The position numbers and the translations under genes are program-made. This document shows positions 54,371 through 63,851 of a stretch of 64,000 bases of DNA, piece after piece (the stretch's first letter is position 1; each line of letters begins with the position of its first letter). The notes under the pieces were generated by a model, which worked only from the letters and a program-made list of their open reading frames with translations, did no database searches and was not told where the DNA came from. This stretch comes from JANQPD01 sp963715655 (GTDB taxonomy: Bacteria > Bacteroidota > Bacteroidia > Flavobacteriales > Schleiferiaceae), in NCBI GenBank assembly GCA_963715655.1, contig OY970262.1, forward strand, positions 558,001-622,000, written 5' to 3'.

Positions 54371-55843
54371 ATGCTTCGAATATATACGTTCTCCATCGCT
54401 TTCTTTTTGATGTCATCTTGCTTAAATGCACAAAAACTAGAGGAAATTACCTTTGGTACCGTTAATGATGATGTTTGCTATGGTGCAGTAAGATTGGGCT
54501 CAAATCTCTACGTTTCCACATACGAGGCATCAGATTATTTGAGACCCTCCATTACTTCAGGCAAGATTTACCAGTTTTCTGATGATTTAATAAAATTGGA
54601 TTCTATAGATATATCGTCAACCTTAGGACTTTCTTCGAAAACGACTGTAAATAGAATCGAATTAGATTCAGACTCAACTTTTAGATGTTATTCGCGAGAA
54701 AATATTAGTGGTAACTATCTCGTATCCTATTTTGATACCTCTCTAGCATTTTTAGATTTTTACAGGGTTACAGTTCCAGATTTAAACATACGAACTATCG
54801 ATTGTGGAGCTAAGCTCGATGGATTTTTATACGTAGGAGGATCGGCATTTTCAGATTCAACGCGCCCATTTGTATTTTTACCACTCCTTTTAAAAATCAA
54901 CGAGCAAACAGGTCAAGTCGTTAACTTTAGAATGCTAGACTCTTTGGAGATGGCTCACACAGCATCTATTATAAATTTCAAGCAAAACCTAATAATTGGA
55001 TTGGGTGATTTTGCTGATCCTAACGCATTCTTCAAAATTTCAACAGATTTACAGTTAGATACAGCTTACAGTCTTACTTCAATTAGATCTATTGCTTCTC
55101 CTAGGCAAAATTACCTCATGGCTATTTCTCAGAATAAGGAAGATTTGATTAGCTTGGGGATAGAAATTTTTCCTCCCGCCATTAGCTTGATTACATTTGA
55201 TTCTACCTTAGTCCCAAAACAACGTAATATTTTCCCATTAGTAGATACAGATTTTTATGAAGGGAATGATAATTTTGCGGTAAACGATTCAGGCGATTTT
55301 TTCGTTAGCCTTACGCTTGACCCAGTTGGTAGATCTTGGCAATTACAACCAAATTTAAACCGGCCAATCTTAGTAATGAAAATTGCAGAAGATGGTACCG
55401 AGCTTTGGCGCAAAGAGCTTGTGGATAGCAATTTCAGAATGGTTTCACAAATTATTACTTCCTCAACTGGGGGTGTGTACATAATTTCTATTGCTTATGA
55501 TTTTAACAGTTACGCAACTACAAAAACAGATATTTCCATTATATATTTAAATGCTACGGGAGAAATAAAATACTTACATGATAAACCTGCCAATCCGATA
55601 ACTACTAGTGCTAGTTTGCAAGTATTTCCTAATCCCGCTAAAGATTATATCATTTTTTCTGGTCTAAATAAGTATAAAACTTATACCTATTTAGTGGTTA
55701 GTAATTCTGGGGTTGTAGTGCAGAAAGGTGACTTAACATCTAATGAGATAACATTAAAGGGTGTAAGCAACGGAATATATACAGTGTACATTCTTGACGA
55801 AAAATATGATGCTCAGGTGTGCAAAGTATTTGTTGAACGGTAA
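54371..55843 (+). CDS. Secreted T9SS type A protein
   Basis: A 490-residue protein: signal peptide (MLRIYTFSIAFFLMSSCLNAQ), a large beta-propeller-like body with recurring D-S-D and SFYxG elements, and a C-terminal T9SS type A domain (FPNPAKDYIIFSGLNKYKTYTYLVV ... SNGIYTVYILD). No catalytic motif is apparent. It resembles delta-60-repeat or T9SS cargo proteins in general layout. Confidence 0.85.
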   Translation: MLRIYTFSIAFFLMSSCLNAQKLEEITFGTVNDDVCYGAVRLGSNLYVSTYEASDYLRPSITSGKIYQFSDDLIKLDSIDISSTLGLSSKTTVNRIELDSDSTFRCYSRENISGNYLVSYFDTSLAFLDFYRVTVPDLNIRTIDCGAKLDGFLYVGGSAFSDSTRPFVFLPLLLKINEQTGQVVNFRMLDSLEMAHTASIINFKQNLIIGLGDFADPNAFFKISTDLQLDTAYSLTSIRSIASPRQNYLMAISQNKEDLISLGIEIFPPAISLITFDSTLVPKQRNIFPLVDTDFYEGNDNFAVNDSGDFFVSLTLDPVGRSWQLQPNLNRPILVMKIAEDGTELWRKELVDSNFRMVSQIITSSTGGVYIISIAYDFNSYATTKTDISIIYLNATGEIKYLHDKPANPITTSASLQVFPNPAKDYIIFSGLNKYKTYTYLVVSNSGVVVQKGDLTSNEITLKGVSNGIYTVYILDEKYDAQVCKVFVER

Positions 55844-55867
55844 TGTTTAGTATTTAACTTTAAGTTT

Positions 55868-56533
55868 ATGAGAAATTTTACACTAGTAGCATTGGCTTTG
55901 TTATCTCTCAATGCTTGTAAACTACCCAAAGATTATCTAAGCAGTGCGAATGCACCCAAACATGGCGATGTGGTGCAAAAGACAAATATTGAAGCTTACC
56001 TTGATAGCCTAAGTGTACCAAAGCAAAAACGCTTTTACGCGGTATTAGATTCTATTCCTAACCGTTCTCAATTTAAGCCTGTAGGTTTATTATTTAAAGC
56101 GAATGGCACTTTTATAAATTACAGACTTTGTAATGCAGATTACAGAAAACTTACCAGCACAATAAATTTCTTTGACCGCTCTAAAATGTACTACGATGGC
56201 TATGGTTTACAAGATGAAGTAGCCGCTATTCAAAATTTTGACGGTAGTCTTTTAAGCAACTCAAATGAAGGCCATTATTTACTTTATTATTGGAGTTTAA
56301 GTTGGGACAACATAAATGCTAAACATATCTTAGACTTGCAAGAGGAAATGGCGGAAGGTGAAAACTACACGGTTATTTACATTAATATAGATAATTTGCC
56401 AGAGTACAAGATGAATTCAGAGGAGTTTTTGAGCTTTTTAGAAAAGAATAGAACGATTGTACAGAAAAGAGAAGCAGCCACTTGGTTTGACAATGGCACT
56501 CAAAAGTTGAAGAAAACATCAAAGGGTTTTTAG
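55868..56533 (+). CDS. Lipoprotein of unknown function
   Basis: A 221-residue lipoprotein: MRNFTLVALALLSLNAC lipobox (Cys17), followed by a mixed alpha/beta domain with KFKP-type stretch (SQFKPVGLLFKANGTFINYRL) and an acidic region. It follows the T9SS gene after 24 bp and may belong to the same unit. I recognise no family. Confidence 0.75.
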   Translation: MRNFTLVALALLSLNACKLPKDYLSSANAPKHGDVVQKTNIEAYLDSLSVPKQKRFYAVLDSIPNRSQFKPVGLLFKANGTFINYRLCNADYRKLTSTINFFDRSKMYYDGYGLQDEVAAIQNFDGSLLSNSNEGHYLLYYWSLSWDNINAKHILDLQEEMAEGENYTVIYINIDNLPEYKMNSEEFLSFLEKNRTIVQKREAATWFDNGTQKLKKTSKGF

Positions 56534-56594
56534 CCATTTTGATGATGGTGTCTTTCACGGTTTGGTAATCGAGCACAAAAAAAATCTAATCGTC

Positions 56595-56639
56595 TTAATC
56601 TTCTGTGATAATACTCGCAGATAAATACGCTCTATTCGT
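56595..56639 (-). pseudogene. Duplicate of the sdhB 3' end
   Basis: 45 bp identical at 39 positions to the end of sdhB (60989-61033) and in the same orientation. Read on the minus strand it gives NRAYLSASIITED then stop, against NREYLSASVTTED then stop in SdhB. It is the only part of sdhB here. It marks the left end of a 4.4-kb segment whose right end is sdhB itself. Confidence 0.8.
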
Positions 56640-56824
56640 ATTTTGGCTTTTACCCTAGAAGTCTGATAACAGTAGTGAAGCATGGTGGTGCGGTTATATT
56701 CATAAAAATAGCTCCGATATAAAATGTATTTTTACACTGCTAAAACAAACCGAACCTAATTTTGAGCCGCTATTTATTCCTTAATCAATACTGTTTTTTT
56801 CACCAACCTAATTCTACCTTTCCT

Positions 56825-58381
56825 ATGAAAATCACTAATTATCTCAAAACTGTACTCTTGTTTTTAATGGTTGGCAACACGTGTTTTGCCCAAGAAACAA
56901 TTTTTACGACAGGCCAAGAACGAATTTACGGCACCGGAACAACTCGCTATACTACATTAGGCTCGCCCATTGAGCGGGGAGATTCCGTTTATTTTAACAT
57001 TACTACGCATACCGGTCCTGATGACCCAAAAGGCAGCTTAATTGAATACGCAAGTTTCTTCATGAGCTTTGATCAAAATGGCAAATTGGGAACTGTAATT
57101 TTACATCCCGATACAAATAATGTGGAGGCTGATTCAGTGTACCTGAATAAAATGGGAGCGAGCATTAATCCCAATACCGCATTTCTTGCGTACAGGGACG
57201 CTGGAAGATTAGAACCAAAGCGTAAGGCCATCACCTTTGGGGTTTACGATATTACCAATAGAAGTGTTGTGCAACAAGTGCCGCTTGACACAGCCGGAAA
57301 ACTTTGGTTTCACATTGTTACTGACTTTGCTCAAGATAGTTCCCATCTTATCATAGGAGGAGGCGTAATCATTGATCCGTTTTCAACTAGCACTTTGGAA
57401 AAATTCTATAGTGTATATTATGCTAACTATAATCTACTTTACACCAAAATTGACTCTAGTTCAGGTGGTGGATTTTATGGTACCATTAAAACGGTAAAAG
57501 ATAAATTTTTTATCCTGCATCTTAATTCAAGCACAACACAGTTTGAAGTGCTAAATGCTGATTTAACCACTGATACTATTATTGCACGTCCGCCATCATA
57601 TCCCTTTCCATCGGCACCTCATAGGCGATTTGATTTTAATGTACTTCCAGATGCTAATGGAAAAGGGTTCTACATGCTGTCGTTTTACGGAACTGCCAAT
57701 TATGCCGTTGTTAAATTTAATGAGGATTACTCGGTGGCGCGTATTGATAGCTTCCCGATAAAAGATGCTAATTTTAGTTATGCCGTGCCATGGAAAAAAC
57801 CGTTTGACTGGAATACACCCGATACCATTTATGGGATAGCCGGCTTTTATCCTCCGCAAGGATTAAACCCATGGAATGGAGCCGATAGCGTTGGGCGCAC
57901 AGAGCCTTTTCGAGTGGTGCAATTTGATACAAGTGGCACCGTTCATTGGAGCCGCATTGTTGGGCGTGATAGTGCTGTGTATTTTCCTTACCAAGTGGTG
58001 GCTACAAACGATGGAGGTGCATTGATTTTCTCTTGGTTATATGATGCGCACTATTCTACTAGTATTCATTCGCGGCTAAGCGTAATAAAAATAGGCGCAA
58101 ATGGCGATGTATTGCATCAAAACGAATACGATATACCTACTTCCACACCTTTGGCTTTGTATCCAAATCCCGCAAAGGACAAACTATATATGCCGTTGCC
58201 AAAAGATCTCGAAAGTCCGGGTAGTTACCGTATTTTTTCAATAAGCGGAGGTGCTCAAATAAGTGGTCGTTATGCACCTGGCGAGCCTTTGGAAGTAGAA
58301 CAGCTAAAGCCTGGAAATTATGTTTTGCACCTTCAGTTAGATAATGGATTGGTGCGGGCAGGACGGTTTATAAAAGAGTGA
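56825..58381 (+). CDS. Secreted T9SS type A protein
   Basis: A 518-residue protein. The ATG at 56825 gives a normal signal peptide (MKITNYLKTVLLFLMVGNTCFAQ); the frame from 56762 adds an unlikely leader. The body is a beta-propeller-like repeat protein similar in layout to the 54371 product (FDFNVLPDANGKGFYML, VVATNDGGALIFSW), and the C-terminus is a T9SS type A domain (YPNPAKDKLYMPLPKDLE ... LKPGNYVLHL). TACCTTTC, one base off a -7 box, lies just before the ATG. It sits inside the sdhB-bracketed segment. Confidence 0.85.
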   Translation: MKITNYLKTVLLFLMVGNTCFAQETIFTTGQERIYGTGTTRYTTLGSPIERGDSVYFNITTHTGPDDPKGSLIEYASFFMSFDQNGKLGTVILHPDTNNVEADSVYLNKMGASINPNTAFLAYRDAGRLEPKRKAITFGVYDITNRSVVQQVPLDTAGKLWFHIVTDFAQDSSHLIIGGGVIIDPFSTSTLEKFYSVYYANYNLLYTKIDSSSGGGFYGTIKTVKDKFFILHLNSSTTQFEVLNADLTTDTIIARPPSYPFPSAPHRRFDFNVLPDANGKGFYMLSFYGTANYAVVKFNEDYSVARIDSFPIKDANFSYAVPWKKPFDWNTPDTIYGIAGFYPPQGLNPWNGADSVGRTEPFRVVQFDTSGTVHWSRIVGRDSAVYFPYQVVATNDGGALIFSWLYDAHYSTSIHSRLSVIKIGANGDVLHQNEYDIPTSTPLALYPNPAKDKLYMPLPKDLESPGSYRIFSISGGAQISGRYAPGEPLEVEQLKPGNYVLHLQLDNGLVRAGRFIKE

Positions 58382-58529
58382 ATTTATTCAAATTCATCCG
58401 CTCTTCTTTAGGTTTAGCCAGCATCGCTACTTTTTTATGCTGTTTTTTGGCTATGAAATAGGCCAATAACATTTGTACGCTTAAAGTCCTTTTAATATCT
58501 TTCCTCAATAAAATAACCAGACACTGCTT

Positions 58530-60863
58530 GTGAAACATAAACATATCTACATCTATAACTTAACTGGTGAAAGCATCAGGCGTTGGTTATTATATACAAT
58601 GCTAATCTTATGTTGCTCGCTAGCCGCTCAATCAATAGCACCTTGCCCACCTAATAATATTACTACCAACCCAGCAGAACCTTTAAATCCTGGAAACCCC
58701 AATTATATAAACCCGTTTGATTGGACCAGTCCGCTGTATTTTGTGCGTTTTGACGGGGCTCTTGACTCAATCGCCAACCCAAATTCATCTGGCTGGCCTG
58801 GCGTGAGTCACTTAAGATCAGCACAAGATTTTAATTCGGTAGATGGCTGGGAATTGTTACGCTATGATACAGGCCTTAAACCTGATGGAACTGTTGATTT
58901 AGGCCGAAGTGGGCATCTTTTCTTAATAATGTACAATAAATACCGTTCAATAATTCGGGTATTTGTACTTCTAGATTCACGTTTTGATAATCGTTTTTTA
59001 GAGATATCACTAGGCTTTTCAACATCAATTAAACAAACCGCGCTATTCAGTGCCCTGAGCCCTGTACAAGCGCCTTTAAGATATTTTAATGACATACCAA
59101 AAGCTACTAACCTTCAAACTTTTTCAAAAGGTTGGCGCTACGCTGATTTCCCAGTGAGTTACGACCCTTGTACTTGTAAAGACCCAAGCAATATTAGTGA
59201 TTACAGCAAAACATTAACTTTTGAGGTGAATCTTTACAATGAAGGAGCTATAATCTTGGCTAACGAAGAAGGGGAAAACTTAGAAATCCTCAGCTTGCCC
59301 TATTACCTCGCTGGTTTGGCCGGTTCAAGAGAATACTTAGCCGCGTCCAAAAGCTTCCACTCCATTCCCGAGTTCAAGTCTTATTCTAAAAAACTGGCTA
59401 AGGCAGATTGGAATAGCCCCGTAGATAAAGGTCTTGATGAACTATTTACTTCTAAAAACACAGACCTTACTTTACTAGAAATCTCTGAGCATATTTCAAG
59501 TGCCTTGGCTCTATTACACAGTTTTACAAATGGGCAAAAAGGATCGGTAGGTGATACTAAATATGGCACACCTATGGCTTCCCACAGAAATACTAATCAT
59601 TATGGGAAAATGGGAAACGCTTATTATTATATCAGCACGGGTCTATTTATTCCTGGATCTAACTTTGAACCCGCACCTAGTTCTAGTCCTGTTTTTCCAG
59701 ATTCAAGGTATCCGTTGTATAATGAAATACTAGGCATTTATAACTTGCTGGATAAACCCAGTGTGGATGTACACATGGGTTTTACCAAAATAAGGGGTAA
59801 TAGTGGCCAAGCAGTAACCAGAAGATTAATTACTGTAAATAAAGAATCTATAAAATTGGTCATTAATCCAGCTGCTAAATTAGAATTAGTTGAGGCTTAT
59901 GTACAACTTACGTTGGAAGGTTCTACTACTTTGGATGTGGCTTCATCAAGTGGGGGCAACTTGATTGATGCGCGCACTTGGGTAAGTGATTTGCTGCCTC
60001 TAAATTGCATTGATGAATATGCGGTGGTGTTGGATATAAACGAAGCAAATGTAACGGATGTGCAGAATGTGCTGTTTGGATTAGTGCTGCGCTTTAAAAC
60101 GCCTAATGGTGATTACATGCTCCACAAATCAACGTATGAGGCCAGTTGGAAACATATTGGTTATACATATCCAGCTGATTTTTCTAAAATAAGTAATGAT
60201 AAGTTACACGAAAAGACTGAGCGCTATCATTGGTTTACCAAACCAGAGTTTTCTAGCTTGGATAGCGGTAACTTAAACGTACCTAAAACCTTGGTTTTTG
60301 AAAATGAAACTATTTTAAAAAACTACCGTGTGCGTGACACTATTATTTTAAAAAATTGTATTGTAGGCACACCTGATAAACCAGTTGTATTGACAGCAGG
60401 GAAGGCAATATTGCAAGAAGGAGAGGTAAGTATTAATAGTGGCTCTTCCTTAAACATTTTCACTTTTGGAACTAATTGTGATAGGCCGATTCAATTGGCT
60501 AATCCTTTGGAGATTACGGGGGCATGCAACAGTGTATCGTACCTACAACGGGCCGAAGGGTTAAGTAATAAACCAGACGATAATTTAGTAGAGCCAGAGT
60601 CGATTGGAAATTTTGAAGTAACGGTATATCCTAATCCAACGGCTGCTTTTACCAGAGTATTCATTGAAAACTTACCGAGCAATATAGAAGAATTAAGCTT
60701 TACTTTATTTACAGCAACAGGTGAGGTGGTTTTGCAACAATCAGTTCCGTGCAACGAGATTGGCGTGTATTTACTAAATATGACTAAATTTCCCCAAGGC
60801 TATTATACCTTGCGTGTTTCATCCGTTGTTGGGATAAAAACCACTAAAATTATTTTGCTTTAG
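58530..60863 (+). CDS. Large secreted T9SS type A protein
   Basis: A 777-residue protein with a GTG start, a basic stretch and hydrophobic signal (RRWLLYTMLILCCSLAAQ), a Pro/Asn-rich start of the mature protein, a long unassigned body, and a T9SS type A C-terminal domain (VYPNPTAAFTRVFIENL ... FPQGYYTLRV). Near the end, FENETILKNYRVRDTIILKNC resembles the collagen-like or right-handed beta segment often seen before sorting domains. Function unknown. It ends in front of a terminator shared with sdhB. Confidence 0.82.
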   Translation: MKHKHIYIYNLTGESIRRWLLYTMLILCCSLAAQSIAPCPPNNITTNPAEPLNPGNPNYINPFDWTSPLYFVRFDGALDSIANPNSSGWPGVSHLRSAQDFNSVDGWELLRYDTGLKPDGTVDLGRSGHLFLIMYNKYRSIIRVFVLLDSRFDNRFLEISLGFSTSIKQTALFSALSPVQAPLRYFNDIPKATNLQTFSKGWRYADFPVSYDPCTCKDPSNISDYSKTLTFEVNLYNEGAIILANEEGENLEILSLPYYLAGLAGSREYLAASKSFHSIPEFKSYSKKLAKADWNSPVDKGLDELFTSKNTDLTLLEISEHISSALALLHSFTNGQKGSVGDTKYGTPMASHRNTNHYGKMGNAYYYISTGLFIPGSNFEPAPSSSPVFPDSRYPLYNEILGIYNLLDKPSVDVHMGFTKIRGNSGQAVTRRLITVNKESIKLVINPAAKLELVEAYVQLTLEGSTTLDVASSSGGNLIDARTWVSDLLPLNCIDEYAVVLDINEANVTDVQNVLFGLVLRFKTPNGDYMLHKSTYEASWKHIGYTYPADFSKISNDKLHEKTERYHWFTKPEFSSLDSGNLNVPKTLVFENETILKNYRVRDTIILKNCIVGTPDKPVVLTAGKAILQEGEVSINSGSSLNIFTFGTNCDRPIQLANPLEITGACNSVSYLQRAEGLSNKPDDNLVEPESIGNFEVTVYPNPTAAFTRVFIENLPSNIEELSFTLFTATGEVVLQQSVPCNEIGVYLLNMTKFPQGYYTLRVSSVVGIKTTKIILL

Positions 60864-60922
60864 AAATTAAATTTTCCTAATGGAGTACTAATGCTTTTAG
60901 AAAAGTAGTTTGGCACCTAATT

Positions 60923-60967
60923 AAAAAAATCCCCTTGTAATGTTATAGTACAAAGGGATTTTTTTAG
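60923..60967. terminator. Bidirectional terminator between the T9SS gene and sdhB
   Basis: A stem of about 15 bp (60923-60939 with 60949-60966, one mismatch) with A and T runs at the ends and a 9-base loop, between convergent genes. Confidence 0.9.
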
Positions 60968-60988
60968 TATTCAAAAATCGGAATTTTT

Positions 60989-61741
60989 CTAATCTTCTGT
61001 GGTAACACTCGCAGATAAATACTCCCTATTCATCCTAGCTATATTATCTAAGGATATTTCTTTAGGACATTCAGCAGAGCAAGCACCCGTGTTAGTACAA
61101 GCGCCAAAGCCTTCTAAATCCATTTGATGCACCATGTTTAGCACACGGTTTTTGGCCTCTACTTTACCTTGTGGTAGCAAAGCCATTTGGCTCACCTTGG
61201 CAGATACAAAAAGCATAGCTGATGCGTTTTTACAAGCCGCTACACAAGCGCCACAACCAATACAGGTAGCCGCATTAAAAGCTAAGTCTGCATTCTTTTT
61301 CTCAATAGGAATAGCATTGGCATCCAACGTATTTCCACTGGTGTTTACTGATACGTACCCACCCGCTTGTATTATACGGTCAAACGAACCTCTATCTACC
61401 ATCAAATCCTTAATCACCGGAAAACCTTGGGCACGGAAAGGTTCAATGTAAATGGTATCACCATCCTTAAACTTCCGCATATGCAACTGACACGTAGTGG
61501 TTGCTTTTTCTGGTCCGTGCGGCTCACCATTTATATACATACTACACATCCCACAAATACCTTCACGGCAGTCGTGATCAAACGTTACTGGGTCTTCGCC
61601 TTTATCAATTAATTGCTCATTTAAAATGTCAATCATTTCTAAAAACGACATATCGCCATCAATACCGGAAACTTGGTAATCTACCATTTTTCCTTTGGCA
61701 CTTGCATTGGCTTGACGCCATATTTTTAATGTAAGATTCAT
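60989..61741 (-). CDS. sdhB: Succinate dehydrogenase/fumarate reductase iron-sulfur subunit
   Basis: Electron-transfer subunit between the FAD of SdhA and the membrane quinone. The 250-residue protein holds the [2Fe-2S] motif CREGICGMC (about residues 58-66) with Cys in TTTCQLH, and the two cysteine groups for the [4Fe-4S] and [3Fe-4S] centres, CIGCGACVAAC and CTNTGACSAECP. The arrangement is that of type B menaquinone enzymes. It is the last gene of sdhCAB; a copy of its last 45 bp lies at 56595. Confidence 0.96.
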   Translation of the reverse strand: MNLTLKIWRQANASAKGKMVDYQVSGIDGDMSFLEMIDILNEQLIDKGEDPVTFDHDCREGICGMCSMYINGEPHGPEKATTTCQLHMRKFKDGDTIYIEPFRAQGFPVIKDLMVDRGSFDRIIQAGGYVSVNTSGNTLDANAIPIEKKNADLAFNAATCIGCGACVAACKNASAMLFVSAKVSQMALLPQGKVEAKNRVLNMVHQMDLEGFGACTNTGACSAECPKEISLDNIARMNREYLSASVTTED

Positions 61742-61833
61742 TGTATATAGTTTTTTAGTTGATAGTCAATAGTCAATAAATTACGCGCTTTTGTCGCGTC
61801 TATCCACTATGGACTGTGAACTATGGTCTTGCG
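61742..61833. other. Spacer between sdhA and sdhB with short repeats
   Basis: 92 bp without a gene, containing direct repeats ATAGTCAATAGTCAAT (near 61762), a small hairpin ACGCG-cttttgt-CGCGT (61783-61799) and a GTGAACTATGG/CCACTATGGACT pair. The make-up suggests a small intergenic repeat insertion inside the operon. Confidence 0.5.
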
Positions 61834-63840
61834 TTATTTATAACTCCTCGTTTTCAATTCTACGTTTTCAAAAATCAATTCCTCTTTGTGCAATACTGCA
61901 TCCGCAGGCTCTCCGGTATATTCCCAAGCAGAAACAAAAGCAAATTCCTCATCACGTCTTAATGCTTCTCCTTCTTCCGTTTGGTATTCCTCACGGAAGT
62001 GCCCACCTGCCGATTCCTCACGCGTAAGTGCATCTTTACACATTAATTCGCCTAATTCTAAAAAGTCGGCCACACGTAACGCTTTATCTAATTCAGGATT
62101 CATTTCATTAATGGTTCCCGGTACTTTTACATCTGCCCAAAATTCAGCACGTAGCGCTTTTATTTCTTTAATAGCTTCTTGCAAACCTTGTGCATTCCGC
62201 GCCATTCCGCACTTATCCCACATTATTTTACCTAAAATTTTATGGAAATGATCTACTGAATGTTTACCCGAAGCATTCATCAGTTTGTCAATATTGGCGC
62301 GCACCTCTTTTTCTGCTTCTTCAAACTCTGGAGTGTCGGTAGCAATAGCACCGGTTCTAATTTCATCGGCCAAGTAATCGCCTACGGTGTAGGGTATTAC
62401 AAAATAACCATCGGCCAAACCTTGCATTAGTGCGGAAGCTCCAAGGCGGTTGGCGCCATGGTCAGAGAAGTTAGCTTCACCTAACGCATACAATCCGGGA
62501 ACGGTGGTCATTAAATTATAATCTACCCAAATACCGCCCATAGTGTAATGCACCGCAGGAAAAATCATCATAGGTGTTTTGTATGGATTGTCATCTACAA
62601 TCTTCTCATACATTTCAAAAAGGTTACCATACTTGGCTTCCACCACCTTGGTTCCCAATTCTTTAATTTGCGTATCAGAAGGATTGTCAACACCTTGCAC
62701 AGTGGCTTCGGTTTTTCCGTAGCGCATAATAGCGGCAGAAAAATCAAGATACACCGCTTGCCCCGTAGCGTTTACGCCAAAACCTTCATCGCAACGTTCT
62801 TTTGCTGCACGTGAGGCCACATCGCGCGGCACTAGGTTTCCAAAACTTGGGTATCTACGCTCTAAGTAATAGTCTCTTTCTTCTTCCTTTAATTCGGTTG
62901 GTTTTTTCTTTCCTTCGCGGATGGCTTCTGCATCCTTTCGGTTTTTAGGTACCCAAATACGCCCATCATTACGTAAAGATTCACTCATCAGCGTAAGCTT
63001 ACTTTGGTGATCTCCAGAAACCGGAATACACGTTGGGTGAATTTGCGTGTAACATGGGTTTGCCATGTAAGCACCTTTTCGGTGTGCACGCCAAGCGGCA
63101 GAACCATTAGAACCCATTGCGTTGGTAGAAAGGAAAAATACGTTTCCGTAACCTCCGCTGCACAGTAATACAGCGTGTGCGCCATGGCGTTCAATTTCTC
63201 CTGTTACCAAGTTTTTAGCAATTATGCCACGTGCCTTTCCATCTACTTTTACAATGTCCATCATTTCATGACGGTTATACATTTTTACTTTCCCCTTAGA
63301 AATTTGGCGGGAAAGTGCGGAATATGCACCTAATAAAAGTTGTTGACCGGTTTGCCCTTTGGCATAAAAAGTACGACTTACTTGTACACCGCCAAAAGAC
63401 CGGTTGTCAAGTTGCCCACCATAATCACGCGCAAAAGGAACGCCTTGTGCAACGGCTTGATCTATAATATTGGCAGATACTTCTGCTAGCCTATACGTGT
63501 TTGCTTCTCGCGAACGGTAATCGCCACCTTTAATAGTATCGTAAAACAAACGATATACGGAGTCACCATCGTTTTGATAATTTTTTGCTGCGTTTATACC
63601 TCCTTGCGCGGCAATGGAATGCGCTCTGCGAGGAGAATCTTGAAAGCAAAAAGCCTTAACGCTATAGCCCATTTCTGCTAAGGAAGCAGCGGCTGCACTT
63701 CCGGCTAAACCTGTACCAATTACTATTACGTCTATCTGACGCTTGTTAGCCGGATTTACTAATTTAATATTGCTTTTGTGGTTTTTCCACTTTTGCTCTA
63801 ATGGTCCTTCGGGAATTTTTGAATCCAATCTTGCTGACAT
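61834..63840 (-). CDS. sdhA: Succinate dehydrogenase/fumarate reductase flavoprotein subunit
   Basis: Catalytic subunit oxidising succinate to fumarate, with covalently bound FAD. The 668-residue protein shows the dinucleotide motif VIGTGLAGSAAAASLAEMG (about residues 36-54), the FAD-His region HSIAAQGGINAAKN, substrate residues in HPTCIPVSGDH, and GGIWVDYNLMTTVPGLYALGE with GANRLGASALMQGL. Length and the tail after the capping domain fit type B enzymes of Bacteroidota. Next upstream gene is sdhC. Confidence 0.96.
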   Translation of the reverse strand: MSARLDSKIPEGPLEQKWKNHKSNIKLVNPANKRQIDVIVIGTGLAGSAAAASLAEMGYSVKAFCFQDSPRRAHSIAAQGGINAAKNYQNDGDSVYRLFYDTIKGGDYRSREANTYRLAEVSANIIDQAVAQGVPFARDYGGQLDNRSFGGVQVSRTFYAKGQTGQQLLLGAYSALSRQISKGKVKMYNRHEMMDIVKVDGKARGIIAKNLVTGEIERHGAHAVLLCSGGYGNVFFLSTNAMGSNGSAAWRAHRKGAYMANPCYTQIHPTCIPVSGDHQSKLTLMSESLRNDGRIWVPKNRKDAEAIREGKKKPTELKEEERDYYLERRYPSFGNLVPRDVASRAAKERCDEGFGVNATGQAVYLDFSAAIMRYGKTEATVQGVDNPSDTQIKELGTKVVEAKYGNLFEMYEKIVDDNPYKTPMMIFPAVHYTMGGIWVDYNLMTTVPGLYALGEANFSDHGANRLGASALMQGLADGYFVIPYTVGDYLADEIRTGAIATDTPEFEEAEKEVRANIDKLMNASGKHSVDHFHKILGKIMWDKCGMARNAQGLQEAIKEIKALRAEFWADVKVPGTINEMNPELDKALRVADFLELGELMCKDALTREESAGGHFREEYQTEEGEALRRDEEFAFVSAWEYTGEPADAVLHKEELIFENVELKTRSYK

Positions 63841-63851
63841 AATCTTTCTAC

